From Mesodorylaimus sp. YZB2_4 (Eukaryota > Nematoda > Enoplea > Dorylaimida > Dorylaimidae): a stretch of 64,000 nucleotides of DNA. The stretch is taken from assembly GCA_030248295.1 (NCBI GenBank), contig JASANH010001721.1, forward strand, positions 62,001-126,000. The letters run 5' to 3'. Position 1 is the first letter of the stretch, and every line of letters starts with the position of its first letter. A program made the position numbers and the translations under genes. This document shows positions 37,275-47,135 of this stretch, piece after piece. The notes under the pieces are model-generated. The model searched no databases, was not told the origin of the DNA, and saw only the letters and a list, made by a program, of their open reading frames with translations.

Positions 37275-37864
37275 GCTGATAAAGCCCTAAGCCCTCACTC
37301 CGATCACCCACGTCTAGCCATCAGCTTTCGGCCACTCACAAACGAACACCTCTAGAATTCTCTTCAAGAACTATCGCGTGATTACCACCTGCTCCCATTC
37401 CCACACATCTTATAACGATATCACTGAGCACTTTGGCCTTGGCTTTGGAAAATTAATGAATACTCAATGTGTTAGGTAAGCTATTATCAGGACGCACGCC
37501 ACGTCTCGATTAGGTGGTGAATAAATGACATCTCAGCTTACACCTGCTGCTTTTTCTTATTACTAAATCGATCATTGGACTGTGGAATCGGCGGTGTGCT
37601 GTGGAGTGTAGGTGTCGATGGTCAAGAAAATGATTTTATCCTGGCTGACACGCTTGGCAGGGCGAGTGTTGTCTTGGTTGTCACTTACAAGCAGCCATTT
37701 TGAGAAGTGTCAAGGCAATGTGTACGGCATACAGTACTCACGGTATATAGCTGCCATCAGCTGGATAGCAGCCCTACAGTGAAGATACCACGACGAGTGG
37801 ACAGTCTCAAACTCTACAGCCTGGAGTAATCGACGGAATAGACCTGGATATGAACATGGATATC
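37275..37864 (+). other. intergenic stretch upstream of the TRPV gene
   Basis: Probable promoter and 5' UTR of the TRPV gene; no other gene is seen. Confidence 0.4.
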
Positions 37865-39030
37865 TAAGAATATCTGGAACATGGATTTGAACTAAAAGCC
37901 ACTTCATATCGAAGATTATTCCACAAGATCATTGATGAGTATTTGAATGATTGCTTGTATGCTTCAGTTCTTCGGTTCGTAGTTTCGAGCTGATGCAGTT
38001 GGGTGGTCCTGGAGCTGACTCGCCTGCCCGATTCCGCTTTGTGGATAAAACTAGCGTTTGGACACACAAGCAGTCCATGGTGAAATTTGTAAAAGGTTCG
38101 CAACTTGATCATCTTTCGTCGTTCAGCGAGGGAAGGCCATTGAAGTTGTGACCGCATTTCCTCATAGCTGGAATGCCAGTCGTTTCTGACAGATCTTGCA
38201 GCAAACTTTTGGGCACGTTCCAGCTCGTCACATAAACCCTGTTGGTTGTCAGTTGAGGACCATGTGCAGCATCCATATTCCAGCTGGGGCCTCACACATG
38301 ACGCTGTGAAGAACCCTTGAAGCCAATTTGCCAAACTTTTGTCGAAAAGCATCGATCATTCGCTTTACTGAGCTGGTGATTTCCTGGCAATGTTGGGTGA
38401 AGCGCATGTTCGATGTGAATTTGACCCCGAGATATTTGGCTGGACCTGAAAAATTAATTGGCTTGCCCTGGAGGGCGACAGTCAGCAAATCTATTGCCTT
38501 GTGATCGAGCCGGAAGACGCAAGCTTGATTTTTCTTGATGTTTAAAGAGAGGCCAAGGGTCGCGACTTGATTAGCAATGAAGTCGATTCCTGATTGCAGT
38601 CGGATTTCAAGTGCCGCACAATTTTTCATGGGGCCTAGCAACGCAAGATCGCCAGCATACGCTTGAAGAAGCATACCAGTAAAAGTCCGCTCAGCTTTGA
38701 CAAGGACATCATTGATGTGTGAAATGAATAGCGTCGGTGATAAAATAGCACCTTGCGGGACACATGAGCTTATTTAATGAGCTGAGGATGTGGCGTTGTC
38801 GATATTGGTAAACTGCTTCCGATGATCGAGGTAGGAACTGCGCCATCGCAGCAGTGTTGGGCTGATCGTGAGTTTGTGCACGAACTCCAGGCTCTGAAGG
38901 AGTCGGTCATGCGGCACTTGGTCGAATGCCTTCTTCAGATCAAAGAAGACTCCCGCTACGAAACGATATTTTGGCTGCGATTAACTTGACCTGCTCAGCC
39001 AGTCATGAACTGATTGAGGGAGTCGAATCA
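37865..39030 (-). mobile_element. LINE reverse transcriptase relic (jockey/CR1-like)
   Basis: On the minus strand, in order: FFDLKKAFDQVPHDRLL (first catalytic Asp block), an in-frame TAA near 38770, SCVPQGAILSPTLF, then YAGD where active RTs have YADD, LGLSLNIKKNQACVFRL, KYLGVKFTSNMRF, then after a frame change QLEYGCCTWSS, ELERAQKFAARSV and LAERRKMIKLRTFYKFHHG. The order fits the RT thumb and C-terminal part of a non-LTR retrotransposon. Stop, frame change and YAGD show it is dead. Confidence 0.85.
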
Positions 39031-39094
39031 GCGCACCTTCGGTGGAATGACATGGCCAGAATCCATGCTGATTTGTGGAGAGTTTGATTTTAAG

Positions 39095-39510
39095 ACGGCC
39101 CTACATTGGAGAAGATACCGCGGGGCAGTACTGCCGCGGGGAGCAGGTCACCTAGTCGTTCGTCCCTCAGACATCAACCCGACGGGTTTCAGCCGCCTGG
39201 AGGAGCGTATCGAGCGGCCAACGAAAGCAACTGATACAATGTATGCGGCGGCCAATTAAGGCAACCAGATACACTACCTTCTTTACAGGTCAAACACACC
39301 TACTACACTGACCTCCGCCGTAGGAGGCCGAGACTTCAGTCCGGCTTGTTTCGGCCCTGCACGCAGGCGAGTATCGAGCAGCCCATTGATGTTGTATGCG
39401 GCGGCCAGCTAAGGCAACTGTTAGGTAGGGGTACTGCTTTGTGTTTACTGCACGGTGTCTAAGGCAACCAAATGCACTACCTTCTCCACAGGCCAAGCGC
39501 ACCCATTACA
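39095..39510 (+). repeat. dispersed repeat, family 5, two partial copies
   Basis: 39095-39300 matches the inverted copy in Kv intron 2 (16915-17100). 39310-39510 repeats the second half: GTATCGAGCAGCCCA, GTATGCGGCGGCCA, AAGGCAACCA.ATGCACTACC, CAGGCCAAGCGCACCC. Confidence 0.75.
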
Positions 39511-39709
39511 CAACCTACATAGACACCACTCCAGGGTTGGTTGATGCAATACCATGCAATACTCCACCATGAAAGGCTGACAGCGCACCTATTGTAAGAT
39601 CGAGGGGCACGCAGGAAACACGCCATTAAGATCATGAAGACAGCAGTGTTGTGTGTCCATGCCAGACCAGGACTCACAGTCATTTCGTTCCACAAAATAA
39701 CAGTCGTGC

Positions 39710-39960
39710 TCAGATCAAAATTCCCAACGACACTTTCAGGTAGTGAGAGAGTGAATCATCTTTGTTCACTCTGAAATTTATCCTCCTGCAAGGTTCAAAT
39801 GAACTTCTAAAACGAGCATCCGGGTAATCGCGCCTATCATGATAAAATTTATGAAATTGAACAAGCTTCAGTATCTTTCGCCTCTGACCTAAGGCTTCCA
39901 CCCCAAGTGACAAAAGTTCATTGGACCAAACGTTGCTGATAAGACTTGGAGTGTGTCGCT
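39710..39960 (-). mobile_element. second LINE 3'-end fragment
   Basis: Reads ALGQRRKILKLVQFHKFYHD, then YPDARFRSSFEPCRRINFRV, aligned with LAERRKMIKLRTFYKFHHG and the following stretch of the 37.9 kb relic. It is diverged, so it came from a related rather than identical element. Confidence 0.6.
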
Positions 39961-40520
39961 GGCGCTAGGCACGTTCCAGATTCTCAATACCAAACACCTT
40001 TATAAATGGTCCCATTAAGTTATGAACACACTGCGCCGGGGTGTTTGAAAACTTAAGACCGGGGTATAATAACTGCCCCATTAAGTTTCTCGCATCAAGC
40101 CCTCTGCTTTTTTATTTGGCCCAGCCTCAAGTAGGGAAACCGTTTTGGGTGATCCTCTAACATTGGTGCATAATTACACTTGTCCTAGTGTGCTAGTGCT
40201 GCTATGCTCATCAGGAGAGCAGCAGTGCAAATTTTACAAAAGCCAAAAATGGGTGGCATTATACCCTGGCCAGACAGTCCGTGGCTATGGCCTTTGTATT
40301 GTACTACTGTACTAGTAAAATCGAAGGGTCCTCAATTTTTTTCTACGAAAGGCGCAACTAAACCAGGGACTGGCGGACGAAGTGCATCTGATGAACCAGC
40401 TTTGTCAGTTGTGCCCACGTTCATAGCACATAACGTGCCCTACCATGCACATATCAAATCGAGCGGAATGAGAGCATGTAGCCACTTACTAATGGCACTC
40501 TTAGTAAGTAATCTAGGCAT
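39961..40520 (+). other. intergenic stretch, no gene seen
   Basis: The long plus-strand frame 40204-40632 overlaps the third exon of the Ly6-like gene antisense and has no domain. Nothing else is supported. Confidence 0.4.
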
Positions 40521-41052
40521 CTACTTGTTGCACCAATCTCTTCTGCATCTGCATTGGCGAACGCGGAATCCTTCGACAGGAGTTGTTGACAAGCAAGCTG
40601 GCGTCCCACTTGGAGCGCATCCTTTCTCATAAATGACCTCTCCTAAAAAGTAACCAGACGAATGTTAGCGAAGTCTTACTGACATATGTGGCACTGTCTT
40701 ACCGTTGATGTAATATACACGCTTATAGCAAGTATTCCCCTCGCATTCGCCGCTTGTGCAATCGACACCAGTCTCATCCCGACATTCGAAACATTTAAGT
40801 GCGTTCGCTAAAGACAACTCCGCTATTATCAATAGTTCATCTTGCGACCTTCGCATTAGCTTTTTGGGATATTAGGATCCAATCCTCCTAATATGTTGTC
40901 CCCGACACCCACCTCCCTCCCACCTAGGACTCCCCGCCACCCAAAAAGATAAGGCACTGCTGACCGTCACAATTGGTCTTACCTTCGTGCAGGACGAATA
41001 GGACGATCAACGCGAGCAGATGCCCGCGCAATTTTTTCTTAAAAATAGCCAT
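40521..41052 (-). CDS. small secreted Ly6/three-finger-like cysteine-rich protein
   Basis: Three exons, 41052-40983, 40807-40703 and 40642-40521, join in phases 1 and 1 to 98 residues. The signal peptide is HLLALIVLFVLHEANA. The mature part has ten cysteines in the Ly6/uPAR style: LKCFECRDETGVDC, GECEGNTCYKR, KGCAPSGTPACL, RQCRCRRDWCNK, with the terminal C-N that closes three-finger folds. No GPI-anchor tail follows, so it should be secreted. Family role in animals: ligands or modulators of receptors and channels at the surface; the partner here is unknown. Acceptors are TTGTCTTTAG and TTACTTTTTAG, donors GTAAGA. No single frame shows the whole protein, which makes it easy to miss. Confidence 0.75.
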
Positions 41053-41621
41053 CATATGAGGAATAAGAATCCGAGACACTCGATTTGCCCACGAATAGCT
41101 TGGGTTAATCGTGAGCAGCAAATTTAACGTCGCTACGACTCGTCTGTCGACCTTTTCAAGGACGACCTTTACTTTGATGATTCGTAGCCGGCCGTTATGC
41201 TAGTGACTTCCTTTGGAAGACCTCCTTTTGCTCGAGTGATGTGAATCGTGTAATGGCCAGCTAACAACCCGCTCAATTTCTAATCTAAGCGTCAGGGATA
41301 GGGTGGAAGCGAGGCCTCGCGAATACGATTTGGACGCAGCCCAAGACTCCTCCACGAAAATTTATAGCCTATAATTCGCACATTTTTCTTGGCCACGTGT
41401 TTGGCATCTTGTGCTTCGCTCTCAACGTTTTCCGAGTTACCTGCTTCCGGCCAGGCGCGGCAAAGCTATGTATCTTTTTTAACTTTCACTAAAAACTTTT
41501 CTTAGCAGACGATACTATGATTATTCCGTGGGCAGATAGACGTCAGGATAACTCAGGTGCAAGATCACTCCGTCAGTCTGCGAGGTCGTATGCCCACCAA
41601 ACAGACCTTTACGAGCACACG
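41053..41621 (+). other. intergenic stretch, no gene seen
   Basis: Probable promoter of the Ly6-like gene and 3' flank of the next minus-strand gene. Confidence 0.4.
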
Positions 41622-42363
41622 TCATTCACCCAAACCACCAAATAAAAGTGAACCATGACGCATTCGAATTTCAAACTTATTTTTAGATATCAGCTGCTTT
41701 ATCCGATCGATTTTGACAATTGGGGCGACCACTATTTGAGCCTGTCCCCTTGCGACTGTCCGCGCATTATGCATCTGGTTTTGTGACATGGATGTCATCT
41801 GCCCGATTGGAAAGTGTTTCCACGGCCACGTGCGAAACCGAAATTCCGACCTGCTTTGTTGTGAAGCAGAGCTCCCGATCGGCGGTGATTGATGGCTGTT
41901 TACTGCCTCGGCCACGGTTCTTAGGACTCGAGCTCGTTTTTTGCCCCACAGAAAGCCAAACCCATGCTGTTGTCGAAGTGATCTCACTACACATAGAAAA
42001 TGATTAGAATACATTGCGACACTCCCTACACCATACCTTTTGCTAGCAGCTGCGCATTGACAGCTAACGGCGACGGCACTCCAGTGGTTCGTTGAACAAT
42101 GTTTGTCAAATTTGACACTGGGAGCGCCGATCCTAAGGCCGCCCCTTGTCGCTGAGTGAGTAAAAGAGTAGCAATCATGAGAGTGGCCATTCCACCCATG
42201 TCTCCCCCTCGTCGTCGTTTTCCACTTCTGTCTCCACCGCAACCGCAGCTGTCAAGCTAAAAATTAAAGCTTTCAGTGCAAGCTCAGAAAGCGGAAGACC
42301 GTAAAGATTAACTGAGCTTGGCAGGACGGCGGAGACAATCAAGATTACGAACAAAGTCTTCAT
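41622..42363 (-). CDS. secreted/membrane protein, novel paralogue pair, copy A
   Basis: Exons 42363-42313, 42256-42037 and 41986-41622 join (phase 0, then phase 1) to 211 residues. Exon 1 is a signal peptide (MKTLFVILIVSAVLPSS). Exon 2 starts DSCGCGGDRSGKRRRGGDM, followed by a hydrophobic stretch (GGMATLMIATLLLT). Exon 3 has HGFGFLWGKKRARVLRTVAE and a basic tail. Copy B next door has the same exon structure, the same intron phases and the same two motifs, so both are real genes of one family. The donor of intron 1 is GTTAAT, which is weak; without that intron the frame stops. The small Gly/Cys motif plus a membrane-like stretch could be a processed peptide precursor. No known family is recognised. 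Confidence 0.65.
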
Positions 42364-42537
42364 GACTGATGGCTATGCACACTTTAGCTCACCAGGATCG
42401 TCCACGCATTGAGCAGTGCAACACCAACCCTCTTGACTACGCTAGCTGATCAGTGACCAGTGTCCATCAAACAGTCGAGAAATATATTTGCGAAAAGCAG
42501 ATGCATCAAATATTGACTATGACATAGCGCATTTAAT

Positions 42538-43288
42538 TTAGCGATTAAACGTGGCATTAGCTTGGGTTAAAATATTTTCAAGGTCTAACAATTCTGTGGA
42601 ATTCTTTCCATGAATCACTTTTTGATTATTTTCTATCACTAAATTATTTATGTTTTTCGAAGCGGCCACGATTGGCTTGTTCGGTCTTGGCGTTTGTGCA
42701 TTTTCAATTTTGCCATTCCCCTTTGATCTTGCTATTTCGCTTTTCCATGCTGCCACAGCGTTGTTGGAGCGCTCCGCTGCAGCTGCCATGCTTTTCAGTC
42801 TCTGTGCATTCTTTGCACCCCAGAGAAAACCGAATCCGTTCTCCTTTCGCATTGCTTCAACTGAACAAAGAGCACAGAACAGGTACAAAAATCGAGAGGT
42901 CGAACTACTGACTGTCAACTGAACCTTGACTCACTTCTTTGTACAGTCTCTGGCAACAAGACGATTTTCTGATTAGTTATCGGCTCAATTCGCCCTCCTG
43001 AAGTGGCCGGAGGCTGGTCAATAGCTACACGACTCCCACCGAGATAGGTAGAGGACGTTTGCGTGCCAGTCATGGCTCTGGCTAGCAAGAATCCAATCAG
43101 GAGACCGGTCATGTCGCCGAAACCACCTTCACCACTACCACTACCACCGCAGCCTCCGCAGCCTCCTGTCTAAAATAGTAATGTATCCCATTAGTAGTAA
43201 TCGACCTCAACAAAACCTCGCATATACTCACCAAATTAACTTCTCTGAACACGACCAGAAAGAAGTACAGGAACCACAGGCTGGACAT
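42538..43288 (-). CDS. secreted/membrane protein, novel paralogue pair, copy B
   Basis: Exons 43288-43232, 43169-42935 and 42860-42538 join to 204 residues. Exon 1 is a signal peptide (MSSLWFLYFFLVVFREVNL) with a strong GTGAGT donor. Exon 2 starts TGGCGGCGGSGSGEGGFGDM, then TGLLIGFLLARAM, parallel to copy A. Exon 3 has NGFGFLWGAKNAQRLKSMAA and an Asn/Lys-rich tail with no cysteines. The two copies lie head to tail 175 bases apart on one strand, so they arose by tandem duplication. Apart from the CG-rich start and the GFGFLWG block they have diverged widely. Function is unknown; secretion is inferred from the signal peptide. Confidence 0.7.
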
Positions 43289-43937
43289 TCTGTAACGCAC
43301 ACGCATCTTGGCTCTTGTATGGATAAAACGGCCTCTGGACTAAGATTGACTCTCTCTGAGTTTATATGGACGAATTCTTGAATCACTAGTGCCTTCAACG
43401 CATTTTGTTTTTGCACCTGCATTTTGCACTACAGAATTACCAGTTGCACTCTTACTCATAGGTAGTTTCGCCATGAGATTTGTTTTGATTTTGACGATTC
43501 TGTAAGCTTACTCGGTTACAGTTGTACAGCTGCAAAGACAATGCAGCTAGCTTTAGTATTTAGCTTTGCGGTCGGCAGGTGAGCTTTGTAAACGTGTTTA
43601 TGTCTGTACAGGCGCTGGTCAAGGTCCAGCTGTACGTTAGGCATGACAGTGTAAATAGAAATAATTCAGTTAGCGTAAACACATCATTTTCTGACCAGTG
43701 AGGACCCCGAGACCTCTTTATGGTACGCCTACAGTACGAAGGAGCAAAGAACAGAGGTGACGCGCATGTGAATGATGGCTGTGGTGTACGGAGCTCGTTT
43801 TGGTGAGTGCTGTGTGTCAGTGAGGTGGCGGCACTTCATATAGCAGCCTGGCTGCCTCTTCATGGTCTACTATGCGGCGTGGCTAATCACAGCTTAGGCA
43901 TGCGACTGGTGACACCCTTTGGAAACTGAAGTAGTCC
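43289..43937 (+). other. intergenic stretch, no gene seen
   Basis: No supported coding frame. Probably promoter of copy B and 3' flank of the next gene. Confidence 0.4.
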
Positions 43938-44327
43938 TCACATCGGGTGTAAACTGTGAATTCCCTTTTCATTTTCCTGGTTCAAACTTTGACTTAAGGG
44001 CTTCAAAAAGCTACGCTCAAGGGTACCATTATTGCAGTATCCACTGCTTGCAAAAACGGGCTCAGCCAGGGTAACTATGTACTGTACTCGAGGGATAGCA
44101 ACGCACGGACAGAACTCGTCCTTTTCCGGATTTAATGTAAGCCGAGTCCAATGAGTTTCTACCATTGCATTCCTGCAGGTCTCATTCGTGTGTCCGCATT
44201 TATCGAGACAGTCATGTTGAAGGCAGCCCGAGTGTTCGAACATCGAGTCGAGATGAGAAGAAAAGTTCCCATGGCCGTTCAAGAAAGTACAAATGCAAAA
44301 GCTGACGAGGTGAGATGACCGTTTCAT
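43938..44327 (-). CDS. hypothetical cysteine-rich secreted protein
   Basis: ATG at 44327 begins MKRSSHLVSFCICTFLNGHG, a weak signal peptide, in an open frame of 129 residues. Cysteines are regularly spaced (SGCLQHDCLDKCGHTNETC, then EFCPCVAIP, then SGYCNNGT), suggesting disulfides. The frame stays open upstream of the ATG, so an upstream exon is possible. It is the fourth secreted-type gene in 4 kb on this strand, after the Ly6-like gene and the paralogue pair. No family is recognised. Confidence 0.5.
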   Translation of the reverse strand: MKRSSHLVSFCICTFLNGHGNFSSHLDSMFEHSGCLQHDCLDKCGHTNETCRNAMVETHWTRLTLNPEKDEFCPCVAIPRVQYIVTLAEPVFASSGYCNNGTLERSFLKPLSQSLNQENEKGIHSLHPM

Positions 44328-44474
44328 ATTCAGTTCTGACGATGCCGCTCCTTGTTTGGTGTAGCAAAGGAAGGCGATGCTGATGGTGTTCATGCAACGC
44401 GAGATGACTAGGCTGTTCGAACACAAAACGCATGTGGGGAATAAGCCCGGGACGCGTCGGAGCCAGATCACTTC

Positions 44475-44702
44475 ATGGACACGGGATTTTTCAAGGTGAT
44501 AAGTCGTCGGGGTCTGCTGCGTCGACCAGCGCTTGATTTAGACCCAGCGACCGCCTTGTTTCATTTCGCCCGATACGCCTCGAAGACGATCCACCGAATG
44601 AAGGACCTGCGACGGAAAGACGCGCGCGAGACGATCGCGAGTAGGGAAGCGAAGGCCTGCCATGGGGCAACGAAGCCGAGCCTGAGATCGTGTTCTAGTT
44701 GA
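44475..44702 (+). CDS. hypothetical basic ORF
   Basis: A 75-codon ATG frame rich in Arg and poor in acidic residues at the start (MDTGFFKVISRRGLLRRPAL), which could be a mitochondrial presequence. A second short frame begins at ATG 44708 (APFEQLCPILAKLMIILCG), and an exon-like EELDYWLIENALQ lies at 44846-44894. I could not join these with confidence. Confidence 0.25.
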   Translation: MDTGFFKVISRRGLLRRPALDLDPATALFHFARYASKTIHRMKDLRRKDARETIASREAKACHGATKPSLRSCSS

Positions 44703-45128
44703 AAGAGATGGCTCCGTTCGAGCAACTATGCCCCATCTTGGCGAAGTTAATGATCATCCTCTGCGGATACTTGGAAGGACTAGGGAAAATACAGCCCAGG
44801 CGTAGATTGTTTATTAACCTGACAGCATCTGATTTTAGATAAGCGGAGGAGCTTGACTACTGGCTGATCGAGAACGCGCTGCAACTTTCCATATGAAAAT
44901 TGTACTGTGAATTCAAATGGCGTCTTACCGCTCAAAGCCAGTGTTTGCTATAAAGTTGTTCTTCACAATTCCACTTCTCACCCAGATCTGTGTGTACACC
45001 TTTGCACGTCCAGTCGATCGAGTGCTTCGGAATCGACTGGTTGTTTCTTCGAAATCGTATCGAAAAAACGGTTTTTGCACCAAAGTTTTTGTTTGGTTTT
45101 GCTGCGATCTTTGAATTAACCGAGCTAA

Positions 45129-46865
45129 ATGAATCAATGCGCCATTTGCAAGCGTAGCTTGTTGGTGTCCCCCGATCAGAAAGCGTGTTGCGTAGACGAT
45201 CGTCCCAGCCTAGAAATCGAAAAGGTCGACGCTGATCGCCACGAATTGCACATTAAAGGAGTCGAGAAGTTAATGTTCGGAATGGACATCCAGAAGAAGG
45301 CGAAGGAGAAGGCGGGCGGAGGTGAAAAGAGCAACATGGGCGTCGTAGACTTATCGGGGGACACAGTGAAAGAAGAGTGGCCGAAGGAAACGGCGAAGAT
45401 GAGGAAAGGAGCCCGACGATATCCAACTCGTGGTCGAGATTGACGAGCCGGTCCGAGGTACGCCGATGGAGATTAGTGGCGGGAACGTCGCGAACTCGGG
45501 TGTGAGCGATGGCCGAGACGGCGAGTACGACACCGATATCGTTTGCAAACGGGGTGCCATTGAAGACGACCATGGAAAGTAAGGTTTTCCAGGAGTGACG
45601 TTTTTCCAAGCATTTAAAATCGGAACGATTGTCTAGACGAATCGAAGCGGCGACTCGAGACCGCGGAGCGCCGGATGACCCAAAGGACACGGAGGGACGA
45701 GATGCGGGAGGGAAAGGGTACAAAAACTAGAGATCATGTCGCTTTAGTTTTATGACGAGCATTAATAATATTTAGCGAAGTGGATTCGGAAGAGACGGGC
45801 GTCGACTTGGAGGAGAGTGGCGAATATTTGGGAACGTGCTGTAAAAGGTAAGACAGACAAACGCACGCTTTTCACTCTCCAATTCACTTTAATTTTAGGA
45901 AATCGGCTCGAAAACAGAGCGCTGTTAAGGAGAAAGGCGTGGAGAAAGGAAGGTAAATATTTTTCGTGAATTCAGTCTTTTAAAAAAGACTAATTAAGAG
46001 ATGATTATTTAGCGAAATGGTGGCGGATGATGTCGTGATCGTCGACTGGGAGGAAAGTATCGCAATTCCAGAGACCGCGAGCAAAAAGTAAGACCGTTCG
46101 TATTCCACTTTTTTCGAGCATTTCAGAATCGTGTGATTTCTTAGACGAACCGAGATGGGGACTCGAGACGAAGGAGCGTCGGATAGCATCGCTGGCCGAA
46201 GGTCAAGGTACGATCCGAAGGACAAGGAACGAGGAGATGCCGGAGGAAAAGGGTAAAAAGCAAACGATCATGAAGGTTTAGTTTTCTGAAGAGCATTGAT
46301 AATATTTAGCGAAGAGGATACTGAAGAAATGGGCGTCGACTTGGAGGAGAGTGTCGAATATTTGGGAACTTGCTGTAAAAGGTACACAGACTAATTTACG
46401 CTTTTCACTCGTCAGTTGACTTGCATTTTAGGAAGAACCCACGAGGACGGAGCGCTGGTGGGGGCGCGAGGTAAGGAGCCAAAGCTTTTCTGTGGTTTCA
46501 CTTGTCTTGTAAAAGGCGTTGATAATTTTTAGCGAAGTAGAGACGGAAGAAGTGGGGGTCGACCCGGATGATGTCAAATATTTGGGAACAACGAAGAGCA
46601 AAGGGTACAGTAGGATTGACAAATCTACGCTTGCCACTCGTCAGTTCATTTAAATTTCAGGAAGCCGCTGCGAAAACCAGCCGCTAAAATCCGAAAGCGA
46701 TCTAAGAACGCTATCAGCAAGAAGTGCGCGTTTTCTGGCCTGCCAAATTGTCTTTTTTATTTCGACTCTCCCCTTTTTAGAACGGAGGCTCGAATACGTG
46801 GTCATCTGGGCGTTACTCTGAAGACTGCTAGGAGTCTTCGCACCTACCGCATATTCGCCGCTTAA
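45129..46865 (+). CDS. modular micro-exon gene with tandemly duplicated phase-2 exons
   Basis: The ATG at 45129 opens MNQCAICKRSLL (CxxC, then CC), a possible zinc site. From about 45409 a second frame (DDIQLVVEIDEPVRG...) leads to a donor at 45579. Then a chain of eleven short exons runs on, every intron in phase 2 and ending TTTAG/CTAG/TTCAG. They start near 45639, 45776, 45900, 46012, 46145, 46310, 46432, 46534, 46661 and 46780. Exons recur in sets: KR.E..TRD.GA.D...DAGGKG; GVDLEES.EYLGTCCKR (three versions); RK..R.. basic exons; VDWEESIAIPET. Intron sequence is repeated too, such as AATAATATTTAG and ACGCTTTTCACTC. The last exon is basic (RGHLGVTLKTARSLRTYR) and stops at TAA 46863. Acidic and basic exons alternate. 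The break between the first two frames needs a frameshift or an odd purine-rich 43-base intron (45366-45408). Family not recognised; perhaps chromatin-related by composition, which is only a guess. Confidence 0.6.
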
Positions 46866-46880
46866 GGGAAAGGAGGAAAG

Positions 46881-47135
46881 ATGCAATGCCGAAAGTGTCC
46901 GACAAAGCTAGTGGCTCAGAACGCCCTTGAACACGCCATCACGCACTTGGGCCAGAAAGCGATGTACGAGTGTCAACTGTGCCAAGTTCGGAAACCGACG
47001 AGGAGCGGCATCGTCACTCATCTCCGACGAGTCCATTATGCGTCCCGTGGCTGGATCAATCACTCGGACGAGTTCCATCAGGACATCATGAAAGAACTGG
47101 ACGCATGCTATCAGAGCGAGGACGAGAGCGAATGA
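46881..47135 (+). CDS. two-finger C2H2 zinc finger protein, in frame with the upstream gene
   Basis: An 84-residue ORF from ATG 46881. It has CRKCPTKLVAQNALEHAITH and CQLCQVRKPTRSGIVTHLRR followed by VH, two C2H2 fingers with x12-x17-type spacing, then an acidic end (CYQSEDESE). It begins 15 bases after the TAA of the micro-exon gene and in the same reading frame, so the two could be one protein through stop-codon readthrough, an alternative splice or a sequence error. As a separate gene there is no room for a promoter or a 3' UTR between them. C2H2 fingers of this sort bind DNA or proteins in the nucleus. Confidence 0.65.
   Translation: MQCRKCPTKLVAQNALEHAITHLGQKAMYECQLCQVRKPTRSGIVTHLRRVHYASRGWINHSDEFHQDIMKELDACYQSEDESE

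Noticed and set aside
40204..40632. 142-codon plus-strand frame
   Set aside because: Antisense to the third exon of the Ly6-like gene, no domain, and the minus strand has consistent splice sites.
45253..45723. 156-codon minus-strand frame
   Set aside because: Antisense of the micro-exon gene's first segments, whose plus-strand splice phases are consistent.
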